Counted from the first letter of the stretch, positions 31,946-42,689 are shown. The stretch: DNA of 64,000 bases from Aradus depressus (GCA_963662175.1 OY759225.1:5715107-5779106); one strand, 5' to 3'. Numbers and translations are program-made. The notes: generated by a model not told the origin, from the letters alone.

Positions 31946-32441
31946 AGTTCGTTATAATTAATTTTAAAAAACCTATAAATGTATATAAATTTAAATAAAA
32001 ATCGTATTGCATCGAGTACTTCGTTAAACCATGTCTAATATATATATATATATATATACCTATATAATAATAATAAATAACACAATACAATTTGAAAGAT
32101 ATAGGTTAGGTTAGGTTTTATGACTCATGCCCGGGCTTTAACTACGAGGTCATATCGCCTACTACCAGAGCGCTCTTTCGTCACTCTGGTGGACATGAGC
32201 CCGACTCTACTGTGGTAGTCCTAAATTTTGCCTACCCTAAGTTTTTATTCACCTAGGGTAGGGATCTTTAGCGAGTACCTGACATCGTACAGGCTCGGGA
32301 CCATCGCTTAACGTCCCATCCGAAGGACGGCGTGCTTAAGTTTATTTAACCTCCCAGATAAAATAAACTAAGGGCCTCGGTCGGGTTTCGAACCCACGAT
32401 CTTGAGCTCAGAAGTCAAGCACGCATACCACGCTACCGGCG

Positions 32442-33339
32442 CACAGTGGGCCAGATCCCGAATCTAGCGGGTCAAAAGTCCTGAGAATATGTTACTGATA
32501 AATTATTATTTTTCAATCATTCAGAAGGGCATAAAAAGACAGAAAAATAACGAATAACACTATGGTTTGTCAATTACTTTTTTTTAAATTATAATTAGAG
32601 CGACAAGTCGCTCAAACCAAAATCACTAACGGAATTGTTGTCTTCACTGGTAATTTCTGCCGAAGTCGTTGTTGAAATTAAAAGTAACTGTCTTACTTTT
32701 TCACTAATCAGTTTTTTTGGAAGGCAGTGGTCTGAGGGAGCCAATAAAAGGATCAGACAAAATGAGCAGGTTGTTTAAATGTCAGTTAGTAGAAAATCGA
32801 TACATTTTTATAGAAAAGTGTTTCCTAAACCTTTTTATCTCCTTATGCTGGCTTTCTTGAACGTCTTCGGCCAGCTTTCCGATAGGTATTAGAAAATGTT
32901 TGATAAGAGCACTCCCATATATAAGTATTTTATGAACACTGACAGACATGGTGTACCAATCATGCTGCAAGATGTACCTACGAGCAGTTTCAGCAGGAAA
33001 TTTTTCAAAGGCTTCCAAATAAATATCATACCCTGATGACGAAGCCTGTAGGAGTATGCTAAACCTTTCGATTAATTCTTCATCTACGTCAGTAATTCCA
33101 GCTGTTAAGGAAGGATTTTGGAAAAACCTTGGAGCTGCATTGCCATCATTTGTATTGCCACCTCCTTGCTTTGGCGTATCAATAGCTGCCGAGTCCACAT
33201 TTTTTCTTCGTATAGTCAAAGAGGAATGTAATTTGTTCGAGGGTATTTCCAATAGGACGATTGCTGGCTCTCAACATATCGTACAACTCCCTTCTGCATG
33301 TAGACATTTTCACACCTGCAGTTACAAATAACATTAATG

Positions 33340-33381
<42 letters not shown>

Positions 33382-33878
33382 GGGGCAAAACGGGTCGTTA
33401 AATTCAGTGCCATTCTATTATCTATTAGTCAACGAACAAGAATAATGAACGTTTACGAGGTACTGAGAGGTACGAAAAAAGTTACGCCCTTATGAACTAG
33501 AATGAACTTTTTTTTTTTTAACGTGCACTATTCTTGTGGCCCCCAATTTGTGATTGACTTAAGACAAAACAAAAATTGCTAAGACTTACCTTTTTGAATG
33601 CCTTCCATGGAAGAATAATGAAGAAAAGATCAGTAATGTTCGAAAGCGACACTCACAGGTAAGTGATGTAATCAAACTACCTCGCCTCCAAGATACTACG
33701 GCTGTTTGCGTGGTTTGTTTATTTCGTCGCTGCGCTGTATTGACTTCGTCCTCTCTAATTCCCTTTGTTTATTTCTCTCTCACGTACTACTTGTTGAACC
33801 AGATTGTTTTTTTTCCCGAAATCTCTCACTTCATTTTCGGACTTTTGTCCAGCTAGATTTGGGATCTGGCCCACTGTG
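32442..33878 (-). mobile_element. Transib-like DNA transposon with 23-RSS-like ends (1,437 bp)
   Basis: Both termini read CACAGTGGGCCAGATCCC, and the inverted repeat continues (AATCTAGC). Each end is CACAGTG, then exactly 23 bases, then TCAAAAGTC (left) or ACAAAAGTC (right), against the RSS heptamer CACAGTG and nonamer ACAAAAACC. Flanks are CGGCG (32437-32441) and CGACG (33879-33883), a 5-bp duplication with one later change. Transib elements have CAC-starting ends and 5-bp duplications and are the accepted relatives of RAG1. The element encodes only a C-terminal transposase relic and includes a 41-base A run (33340-33380), so it is non-autonomous. Confidence 0.88.
32704..33315 (-). pseudogene. 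Transib/RAG1-like transposase C-terminal relic
   Basis: The open frame 33252-32782 has no ATG at its start (a TTG opens it). Blocks: QHDWYTMSVSVHKILIYGSA at about residues 96-115, IPIGKLAEDVQES at about 122-134, then HKEIKRFRKHFS. The KLAEDVQES-KRFRK block resembles the segment around the third catalytic acidic residue of RAG1 and Transib transposases. A TGA at 32782 interrupts, after which the same frame reads LLILSDPFIGSLRPL to a TAG at 32704, as expected for the family C-terminus. Upstream, another frame reads CRRELYDMLRASNRPIGNTL (33310-33210), possibly after a splice acceptor. Domains with the first two catalytic aspartates are absent. The family call rests on motif memory and the element ends. 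Confidence 0.65.
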
Positions 33879-33900
33879 CGACGCCCTCTTGAAAGATATA

Positions 33901-34536
33901 TGTAGGTAAATGAGATATTGTAGTGGGCATAAGAAACAAATAAATCAAATCGAATAAGAGACAATTATATTATTAAAAACATACTGAATGTAATAAAAAA
34001 AACCTTATAAAATAAACATACAATTTATTTTTACTAAGGATACATAACTACTGGAGACTATTCGTATTCCGACAATATTTCACTATTTTAAAACACTCTT
34101 TGCAAGTCGCTGAGATCGAAACGTTCTTAGTGTAATAAATGCACACTTTCGCCGTAGGACGAGGTACAACGCACAGACATTTTCAGCTTTATATATATGA
34201 TTATTATATTATTTCACTTTTTTTAAATATTTTTTATTAATATCGTTGTAATTGTTTTCTCATTGTATATATAGTTATTATTTTGTACATATGTACATAT
34301 TCTTCATGACTTCACGAAGACATTTTTATTATTATTATAATTTTTTTAATTTTATTTATTTTTTTCTCTTTTGTATTTAGTTATCATTCTACATAAATTG
34401 TTCCATTAACTATTGTCAACAAATTTACTTATTGTCTGTCTGTACCGATTGTAAATATGCATAATACAAAATATATTTTGTATTGATAATAAAAACATTC
34501 AATCTAAAGGCAGTTATTATTGTTTTTGTGTTCATT
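33901..34536. other. AT-rich spacer, possible LINE 3' UTR
   Basis: 34200-34500 is T-rich and ends TTGTATTGATAATAAAAACATTC, resembling a polyadenylated 3' end. No frame or domain. Confidence 0.35.
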
Positions 34537-34628
34537 GTTCTGTATATACATAGAAACAATATTTCGTTCGGGAAAGTTAAGTTGATGACAAGTATAAATA
34601 TGTCACTACAATTTTCATTAGAAACTAT
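34537..34628 (+). repeat. 90-bp direct repeat, copy 1
   Basis: From GTTCTGTATATACATAGAAA to ACTACAATTTTCATTAGAA. Recurs in the same orientation at 35392-35481 with few changes. Confidence 0.75.
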
Positions 34629-35391
34629 TTCACAAGTTCACATTTGCCTGTTATAGAAATATTAGAAAAGATATATCAAAAAGGAAAAATTTACGTATGA
34701 ATATATATTGAAAAGAGATTAGTATCTTTTGCTTATGAAAAAAATCATCGTGTCATTTTTCTATATATAATTGAATTGAAAACGAACATATAAGATATGT
34801 TCATCAGACATATGTAATCTTATGGCCTACACAGTTTTTGCCAATTCAGAAATTTTTTTTTCTTAGATGGCCCAAATGTTGTAGTAACATCAGTCCTCGG
34901 AATTCGACTGTTTAATGAAATATTATTCTAATAGCAACACTCAGGAAGAAAAAATAGTTTATATCAGAACAACATGGCGGCTATAGATAGTTTAAATGGT
35001 GCATTTCGCACTTTCATATCCTCTTATAACTACAACCGTAATTTTTAAATTCAGTATTTATTAATTCAAATGTCTGTGCAGGTACTAGGAACATCTGTAA
35101 TATAAGGAAGACAGTACGCAACTGAAGATCACAAGATTTCGCAAAATCGCTCATGAATAGAGCTCCTATCACTTCCTGGTCTCCAGAAACTTATCTGCAC
35201 TTTAGATCCGGGCTCCAAAATGAGCTATGAGGTCAAATTTTCATATTTTTTTTTTAAGTTTTTACTTTTTTTTGTTTAATTATATTTTTATACATATAAA
35301 CATATTTTTAAATTTTATTTTTTATTCTTTTCTTCTTTTTTATTTTAATTTCATTTCTTTTTTAAATTTCAAAAGTTCAAAAGTAGATCGA
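34629..35391. other. Spacer between the 90-bp direct repeats
   Basis: No LTR-type ends (TG..CA), primer-binding site or gene recognised. 35245-35370 is almost pure A/T. Confidence 0.4.
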
Positions 35392-35481
35392 TTGTTCTAT
35401 ATATTCATAGAAACAATATTTTTTTCGGGAAAGTTAGGTTGATGACAAGTATAAATATGTGACTACAATTTTCATTAGAAT
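35392..35481 (+). repeat. 90-bp direct repeat, copy 2
   Basis: Matches 34537-34628: GGGAAAGTTAGGTTGATGAC, AAGTATAAATATGTGACTAC. The repeat may derive from a transposon end or a tandem event with later insertion. Confidence 0.75.
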
Positions 35482-35679
35482 TCATCTTGTCACGGTCTTC
35501 TTAGGGAGGCAGTTTCTTGTGACAGTGTTCCAAGGGAGCCCAAAGAAGCCGTCCTATCAACAGCAGACTTGGAGGACCCAAGGTCATCACTATCAAATCT
35601 TTTCTTCAACTTGTATTTTGTTTCTTATGAAACTTTTTCCAGTTGACTCTCGGTCTAACTCCCATTAAATAAACTAGAA

Positions 35680-36010
35680 TCATCTCTTTTGTGAAACAAA
35701 AGTTGAAATGGGCAGGACATGTAGCGAGGATGGAAGCAGGAAGATGGGCCAAGAGGATGACAGAGTGGTACCCGATATACCTGAAGAGAAGAAGAGGAAG
35801 ACAACTGGTGTGGTGGCGAGACGATCTAGACAGGACAATGGGGAGTCTCTGGCACAGATCGGCCTGGGACAGGAGTGCATGGAAGAAAATGGGAGAGGCC
35901 TATGCCCAAAGATGGGCCTAGTTTCAAATTTATATAAATATCTAGTAATACTATTGTTATATTATTATACTAAGGAAGAAATAAAAAAGGCTATTATTAT
36001 TATTATTATT
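35680..36010 (+). pseudogene. LINE reverse transcriptase C-terminus with 3' tail (family H)
   Basis: Frame to 35921 reads FVKQKLKWAGHVARMEAGRW, AKRMTEWYPIYLKRRRGRQL, VWWRDDLDRTMGSLW, then SAWKKMGEAYAQRWA. This is the basic tail common in arthropod LINE ORF2s. The 3' UTR has AATAAA and ends in an ATT-repeat tail at about 35993-36010. The tail is open to its natural stop, so this is a recent 5'-truncated insertion. Confidence 0.8.
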
Positions 36011-36029
36011 CATCTCTTTTGTTTTGTTT

Positions 36030-36225
36030 TGGCACTTCCCCAGCTCTAAACCAAGTTACGTAATAGGTCAGAAATTCGAAGTTGAGTTTTTACCGGAATT
36101 TCATGTTTTCCGAGAACTTGATTCCACAAATAAAAAGACATTTGTCTCTCTGCGTTTGTGAACACAGTAACTTTCGATAGAATAAATGTATCGAGACGAA
36201 ATTTTATATGTATATCCATGTGTAT
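36030..36225 (+). repeat. Family X copy
   Basis: CACTTCCCCAGCTCTAAACC, ATTCGAAGTTGAGTTTT, CGGAATTTCATGTTTTCCGA, GATAGAATAAATGTATCGAG. The far end is lost. Confidence 0.6.
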
Positions 36226-36495
36226 ATACCCTAAAGATTTTAACCGAAATCGACCAGAGGTAAAAGGATGTATTGAATGAAATAGTATTTTGTGATGACA
36301 TTTAACATAACTTGGAGGTATCGACCATAAACAAACAAGAGCTGGATATTGACTACCAGCCGGAGGACCTTAACAGAATTTGTTTGACTTCTTAATATTT
36401 GTATACGATACAATAGGCAATGAAGTAAAGGTAAAGTAAACATTCAAACCAAAACATTAACAAAGTAAACAAACATTCAACGTAGTTCGACCAAA

Positions 36496-36689
36496 GAGGG
36501 CGCCGGTAGCTCAGTTTGCATGCTTGCCTTCTGAGCTCAAGGTCGTGGGGGTCAAGGGTTCGAAACCCGGCCGAGGGACGTTAAGCGCGATAGTCCCGAG
36601 CCTGTACGATGTCAGGTACTCGTTAAAGACCCGTGCCCAAGGTGAACAAAAATTTAGGACTCCCACAGTAGTTAAAGCCCGGGCATGAG
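36496..36689 (+). mobile_element. SINE with internal deletion
   Basis: Intact start GAGGGCGCCGGTAGCTCAG and a perfect B-box region GGTTCGAAACC. The AT-rich hairpin and half the body are missing (GGCCGAGG joins GACGTTAAGCG). The 3' domain is cut to GCCCGGGCATGAGTC. Confidence 0.85.
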
Positions 36690-36693
36690 TCGC

Positions 36694-36879
36694 ATGAGCG
36701 TAGGGCTTTGGTCGCATGGTCTCACCTCACCATGGTTTGCGGGTTCGAATCCCGTCCGAGAATGAGTTTTATTTTGTAGATAAAACTCCCTCCCGTGGCC
36801 ATGGATGTCGTAAATAATTAGATAACACAGAGTGACATGGCTAATATGCATCGAACATGAGGCAAAAAAAAAAAAAAAT
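36694..36879 (+). mobile_element. Second tRNA-type SINE family, single copy
   Basis: Starts near GAGCGTAGGGCTTTGGTCGC and has an exact B box GGTTCGAATCC. A short unrelated body follows (TAAAACTCCCTCCCGTGGCC) and a poly-A tail at 36865-36879. The head differs from the main family (GGTCGCATGGTC instead of GGTAGCTCAGTG). A poly-A rather than CCTAA tail implies a different partner LINE. It directly follows a main-family SINE. Confidence 0.55.
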
Positions 36880-36888
36880 TGTTTATAA

Positions 36889-37275
36889 TTGAGGAGTTTG
36901 GAGCCAGAGCGGACCAACTGGTTGAAACTGAACAGGAAGAAAATGGCAATTGAAAATTGAGTACATTTTGTTTATCTCCATAAATGGGCCCCAAATATTT
37001 ATTTATATCTGAAATTTTAGAATAGTATTGGATGAGTGATCCCTTTTTGTGTTCTATAAAGTTTTTCAAGGCCGTATGATCCATTGTGACTTTGAAAATA
37101 TATGCACAAAATACTTGTGGACTAAACTTAAAGTGCTGTTATCTATCACTGACGTGAAGAAACTAAGTGATCCACACTGGTTTTGAAAAAAGGGAACCTA
37201 TGCCAACATCAGGATGGTAATAACTCATTTTCCGAAAAATTGTGGGTTGGTCCGCTCTGGCTCCAAACTCCTCAA
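36889..37275. mobile_element. Small DNA transposon with perfect 31-bp inverted ends
   Basis: ATTGAGGAGTTTGGAGCCAG at 36889-36908, continuing to 36919, is exactly inverted at 37245-37275. The 325-bp interior has no open frame of note. Flanking duplications are not clear (AT-rich both sides), so the superfamily is undetermined. A perfect repeat suggests recent activity. Confidence 0.75.
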
Positions 37276-37454
37276 TTTTTATTTTTATTATTATTTGTTT
37301 ATTTTATATATTTTTTTTATTAGCAAATTTTTGACGATTCTCGATTTTGGACTCAACTCAAGAACCCTAATAACTGCCGATGTAATGCATTTAACGACAT
37401 AAAATATAATATGAGAATTTAGAAGCCATTTTATAAGTCAACTATTGATTATTT

Positions 37455-37692
37455 ATTTTATTTTTTTTTTTTTTTATATACTCATATACTTTTAAGTATT
37501 TATTTGTACAGTTTTTATTAATTTAATTTAAATTTTTTAAATGTTTTTTTTGTTACTACTAATCATAGATGTGTTAGACTCAAGTAGTTATATATCTAAT
37601 CTATAAGCTATCTTAATGTATAAATTCTTCTGACGTAACCTATTACCATGTATTGGTTTAACGGAAATAAATTATTATTATTATTATTATTA
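37455..37692 (+). repeat. Family Q copy with ATT-repeat tail
   Basis: TTTAAGTATTTATTTGTACA, TTACTACTAATCATAGATGT, GTTAGACTCAAGTAGTTATA, then GGAAATAAATTATTATTATT. This copy shows the family's 3' end: a poly(A) signal with a trinucleotide tail. Confidence 0.65.
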
Positions 37693-37974
37693 AGGTAACG
37701 AAAAGTTAATTGCACAAAAACTCCAATAACTGGCTAAATAATGAATGTGGCGACACAAAATTTGGTTTGAGTCCCCCCTCCCGCCCTGTTTATGTATATT
37801 TGACATATCTATCTCGAAATGATTCAGTATTGTTGTCATGACAAAGAACGAAACCCTTTCAACGAGGATATTAGCTCTGAAAACAAACAAACAAGAAAAC
37901 TCATTGACAAAAAAAAAAAAGGATGTATGATTGCGGTGGTTTGTCATGAGAGTACAATCAGGGCTCGAGCAGAT

Positions 37975-38505
37975 GGCGGGTTGACTAGCGGAGCAACGTT
38001 ATCATCTGTCAGCGGCTGGCGGAGTGGACCAGTTAACCGATGTCCAGCAGCTATCTACCGACATCGGATAATTGGCACTTCATCAATATATGTTATTGGG
38101 TAAATAACTAAGTTTCCGCTCTCTCTCTGAAACCACACTACCGATTTAGGAGGCGGGTTGTCTAGCGGAGCAACGTTATCATCTGTCAGGGGCTGGCGGA
38201 GTGGACCAGTTAACCGATGTCCAGCAGCTATCTACCGACATCGGATAATTGGCACTTCATCAATATATGTTATTGGGTAAATAACTAAGTTTCCGCTCTC
38301 TCACTGAAAACACACTACTGATTTAGGAGGCGGGTTGTCTAGCGGAGCAACGTTATCATCTGTCAGGGGCGGGCGGAGTGGACCAGTTAACCGATGTCCT
38401 GCAGCTATCTAGAGACATCGGATAATTGGCACTTCATCAATATATGTCATTGGGTAAATAACTAAGTTTCCGCTCTCTCTCTGAAAACACTCAACCGATT
38501 TGGTT
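37975..38505 (+). repeat. 177-bp satellite, three copies
   Basis: Copies start at 37975, 38152 and 38329 (GGCGGGTTG). Each contains CCGATGTC and GACATCGG 14 bp apart, a hairpin, and the motif AAGTTTCCGCTCTCTC. Copies differ at only a few positions; copy 3 has changes in the hairpin loop. Confidence 0.95.
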
Positions 38506-38869
38506 TTGAAAATCTGTTGGTGTTTTACTCAGAGACTTCTAAATCCTCGTACTAAATTTCGTTTTGATACATTTCAGTATTAATTCCTTATACATGTATA
38601 AGGAAATATTGTAATCTTGCGAAAATCCGAAATAGAATTTTAACGGGTTTTTGCGTTTCAAGATCCTCTCAATACGCGATGATCATTTTTGCAATGGTTT
38701 CTGTGCCTTTGTGTGTATATCATTGAAATGTTGTGAGCTCTCTACCACAAAAGCGATTGTAGCTTTGAACTTAAATTTGGAATGAAAGGATCACATGTTC
38801 TAACTTAGGTCTGATTAGATTTTGGTCGAAATCTGACGAAAATTAAACCTCTTTACTACAGGGTCTAAG
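38506..38869. other. Unassigned spacer
   Basis: No gene or clear repeat end. Confidence 0.4.
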
Positions 38870-39080
38870 TAAAAATAATGAATGTATCGACACGGAATTT
38901 CATATGTGAATTCGAAATCCCATAAGAATGAAACTTACTAATTTTCAACGCAATCGACAGAAGGAAGAAAGGGGTACAGAGGAGCAAACGGTCGACTGGT
39001 TTCGGAAGGGGAGCGAAAAGGTAATTGTTTAAATTGTTCTGGGGAAGTAGATTGCAGATGATTCACCGACGAGTTTTTTT
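38870..39080 (+). repeat. Family X right half
   Basis: AATGAATGTATCGACACGGA, TTCAACGCAATCGACAGAAG, GGGAGCGAAAAGGTAATTG, then CTGGGGAAGTAGATTGCAGA and GATTCAC. Confidence 0.6.
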
Positions 39081-39689
39081 AAAGGTAACTTTTATAAGAA
39101 ATACTTCCGTTTTGAAAGCCAGATAGCGTTGCTGCCTGAAGAAATGTCGATCAATGTGACACTGGATGGCGGAGGGAACAGCCTACTCATAATCAAAAAT
39201 ACATTTGTATAAATCATGGCTGGAGGATGGGGGAGGGGGGGATGAAAGGGGGGGCCCTGGAACGTTAAAAAATGTATAGTTGAAGTGGTGGCTGGATTCG
39301 TGAAACTGGAGATACATGAACGTCTGGTGGTTGGCCCCCTTCATCTCATTTCCCTGGGGGATTGAATATGTGGAGAAGGACTTTAGGATGCACCTGGTGA
39401 GTCAGTTTTATAGGGGGTGGGGGGTAGGGGGTGTCTTTATGGGGTGGGGCTTCGTCTCACAGTAAATTGGCCGGGATATTAGGGTCGTTTGAATGATGAG
39501 TGTATGATTTGACTTGCCAAGGAGGCTGGAGTCTGGAACAAATGGGACTAAGACACACTATATGCAGATCCATGGGTTATGTGTCTATAGAGCTCTCATC
39601 AACAGACACATTGTCTCATCTGCAACCTACCTAAGGATGCCAATCACTAATCATCAGTGAAATAATCAATTACGTTTTAGTTCTACCTC
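39081..39689. other. G-rich spacer
   Basis: 39228-39260 and 39412-39448 are G-rich on this strand. The latter has four runs of four or more G (GGGGGTGGGGGGTAGGGGG, then GGGG), a canonical quadruplex pattern. No gene. Confidence 0.45.
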
Positions 39690-39925
39690 CAAAGTCAATA
39701 GACCGTTTGGGCTAAAACTCAGTATTTGACATGGTGGCTTCTGAATCATATTAAATTTTGTGACGATACATTCATTACATCGGGAGTAATCGTGTTCACA
39801 GACACACACAGACATTTTTATTTTTTTTTTATTTTTGGAAAAGGAGGTCGGAAAACTTGAATTTCTGTAGAAAACTGCACATCGAATTGTTGACCGAACC
39901 GATTACGTAACTCCCCCTATACATC
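39690..39925 (-). repeat. Family X copy
   Basis: Reverse strand: CTTCTGAATCATATTAAATT, GATACATTCATTACATCG, GTGTTCACAGACACACA, ACCGATTACGTAACTCCCCC. Confidence 0.6.
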
Positions 39926-40269
39926 GTACACTTGAGGAATTAACGTCTGTTAATTAACGAATGACGTTTTTGCCTTCCCTGCGAAGCCAAGTTTAGGATA
40001 AAACACAATGTTTGACTTACTTCTCTGATTCTTGAAATTAAAGCTACTAAATTTCGATTTCTACAGTTTCCGAAAAGGGACTTAAAAAAGTTTCGAAAGT
40101 CCAAGACGTGCAATTTCGAAGAATTAAAAAAAAATTCAATTAACAAACTTTTCATTTGGATTTATTCTAAAGATACTGAAAAATGCATTGTTTTTCTAAA
40201 TTTTCAAAAATGTTAAATCTAATTCAAAGGTATAAATTATGTTACTGGGTTCATAGGGAAAATGAATAG

Positions 40270-40890
40270 CATAGAATAAGAGAACAAGTATTTGGGTTTA
40301 TTTAACTTAACCTACATTTTCATTATAATCAAATTATCAATATTAAATAAAAAATTAAATTATTTGAAATTTAAAAAAATCTTACAAACTAATTTCTATA
40401 TCTACTCTAGTCTTTTTTTCAGTTTGAAATATTGTGGCCATTCTTTAATTTAATATGATTTTGGGCATGTATATGTACATATAACTAAATAAAAAGTACA
40501 TTTTCACTTCTATTTCACTGTTATTTTTACTCCAACAAGGTTCACTACCTTAAGACTAAAAACAACTATATCTCTAGAATTAGAGAACAAATATTGGGTT
40601 TATTTAACTTAACCTACATTATAAATTCAATAACTAATATTGAAAAATAAAAAAAATGAAATGATTTACAAAAAGAAATGTTACGAACTAATTACTTAAA
40701 ACTATATCAGTCTTTTTTCTGTTTTATAATGGCGACTATTTATAATTCTTTTATATTTTGGGCATATGTACATATAAATAAAAAGTACCTTTTCTCCAAT
40801 GTTATAATTTTCACTCCTACAGCTCCTCTACATCTTCTCTCACTCAGACTGGTTCACTACACCTTAACTCTAAAAACAATTACCTCACTA
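40270..40890 (+). repeat. Diverged 300-bp tandem duplication
   Basis: TATTTGGGTTTATTTAACTT at about 40288 recurs as ATATTGGGTTTATTTAACTT at about 40590. Both are followed by AACCTACATT, a CTAGTCTTTTTT/ATCAGTCTTTTTT block, GGGCATATGTACATATAA and AAAAAGTAC. No coding potential. Confidence 0.75.
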
Positions 40891-41149
40891 GAAATTGTCC
40901 ACTTTCACAACACAACTTAGACTGTTCCACGCTATTTAAAACAGCTGATTCGTCGTCTCTTGTTCTCCATTCATTGGTTGTTCACATTTCGTTCCAAAAC
41001 AAAATGCGACTAGTCCATTTTTGTATATTTATTTACTAATTAGATTACTTCACTCCTAACAGCTGTTTTTTTATACAAATAATAATAATTGATTTTATAA
41101 TATTTTAATAATCTTAATGTTGGTAATTTTTTTTTTTAAATCACAGATG

Positions 41150-41355
41150 ACATCTATTAATTTTCAGCGGAGTCGGCCGAGGTGAAGCAGATCGGAAATG
41201 AGTTCAACTCAGAAATCCCATTAACTGCCTATATAATAATATATCGAGACAAAATTTAGTATGAGGATTCATAAGTCAGTTATACATTTTTAGCCTAAAT
41301 AATCGATTGGTTTTGGAGGGAGAGCAACAACTTAATTGTTTATTTCGTGCTGGGT
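41150..41355 (+). repeat. Family X right half
   Basis: TTAATTTTCAGCGGAGTCGG, GAGTTCAACTCAGAAATCCC, GACAAAATTTAGTATGAGGA, GGTTTTGGAGGGAGAGCAAC, then TTTCGTGCTGGG. Confidence 0.6.
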
Positions 41356-42555
41356 TGTGCACATAAAATATTTCTGGGGTGTTGCCCCCCCTCTCCTTTC
41401 TGATGATTGGTTCTGGCCCAAGTTGAGTTCCTGTATCGTACAAAAAGAAAATGACAGAACTGTATCACGAGACAAGATCCCATCAGCTGGGTTCGTGACT
41501 CGCCCCTTCCCGGCAGTTGAAGACATCTAGTCCTACATTTATTTAGGGTATTTCATTGTTGTCATTGTCGACAGCAGACATTTTATAGGGGGGGCTCTGA
41601 GTTGTGTTGTCATGTCGTGTTGTGAACATTCCCGGATCGATTCTCAGAGAAGTTGGTTTTCATTTTTTTTACTATCTTGTACTAAAGGGAATGCTGGCAA
41701 TGGCTAGTTTCTTCCCCCCCCCCCCCCCCCCCCCCCCCCATATTTTCACATTTAGCTCTTTCCTGTCCCTCTTGGTCTGCCACCACTGCTGGTTAGAGGT
41801 TGACAGAGATGGTACGGGGGATCACCAGGGCTACATGTATATTCAAAAAAATTATTGCAATTATTATTATTTACCTATTTATTATATTTTTTTCTCATAT
41901 TTCCCACATTGTGCCCAAAATATCGTCGTCACTTCCGGAAGATTTATAAAAAATATTTATCATAATTTAAATTAAATCAAAAAATCTACCATCTATTGTA
42001 ATTAATAATATTATTATTTTTATACACATATTTTCAATTATTTATTAATTAATTTAAGTTTATTTTTTAGTAGTATTGTTAATTGACGGGGTTAGAATCA
42101 ACATGGTCCAAGTGACATTTTTGAAAATATTTCGTTAAGTGCATAATCGGGTACAAAAATGATAGTTCTGTTGAGGAAAAAAGTTGTACAAGTGAAATCC
42201 TAGCCAGTGCTGAGATCTACTGGCAAATCACTTATTCCATTTTGATGATGTGGAACAAGTAACTTAAACATGTCAATAGTGACCTTGAAATTAAGATTTT
42301 TATTCAATTTTATGGTTTGCTAACATCAACTTTCACCATAAAAGCAGAAGACAAAATATTTCCAGTTTCGATAAATTATAGATTTTTTAAATCAGTTAAG
42401 AACTTGATGCACAGTTTCTTCAAAGTTTTAAAAATGTCACTTAGACCATTTTGATTCTAACCACGTCAATTCTAATCCATTTGTGTCAGACTCTAAGAGT
42501 TAATATCTGTTTATGTATTTCATTTATATGCTAGTTACTATATGCTAGTAAAACA
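41356..42555. other. Spacer with poly-C tract
   Basis: About 26 C at 41714-41739. Open frames through it are low-complexity. Nothing recognisable otherwise. Confidence 0.4.
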
Positions 42556-42602
42556 ACTGGGTCTGTCGCCTACTACCAGAGCGCTCTTTCGTCGCTCTGG
42601 TG
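42556..42602 (-). mobile_element. SINE 3'-domain fragment
   Basis: GTCGCCTACTACCAGAGCGC, TCTTTCGTCGCTCTGGTG: the conserved CCAGAG/CTCTGG hairpin only. Confidence 0.75.
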
Positions 42603-42689
42603 AAGAATTCCAAAGTTCAAGTCCGTAAGTCCTCATCGGTATACTATTTTAAAGTATTTGTTTTGTTTTCTAAAGAGAAATTTCCTACC

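Larger units (their letters stand above)
32104..33888 (-). mobile_element. Full-length SINE split by a Transib-like element
   Basis: SINE sequence runs from GGTTAGGTTAGG at 32104 to CTACCGGCG at 32441, then resumes as CGACGCCCTC at 33879-33888. TTGAAAGATATA flanks the whole at 32092-32103 and 33889-33900, a 12-bp SINE target duplication. Joining the outer parts restores the normal SINE head, which proves the inner element's ends. Confidence 0.95.

Noticed and set aside
33179..33413. Frames with long phenylalanine runs
   Set aside because: Translation of a 41-base A run on the opposite strand inside the Transib-like element.
34537..35481. LTR retrotransposon or solo LTR pair
   Set aside because: Direct repeats are only 90 bp, lack TG..CA ends, primer-binding site and polypurine tract, and no gag-pol is present.
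37975..38505. CRISPR-like array
   Set aside because: The 177-bp units are contiguous without unique spacers, and the genome is eukaryotic.
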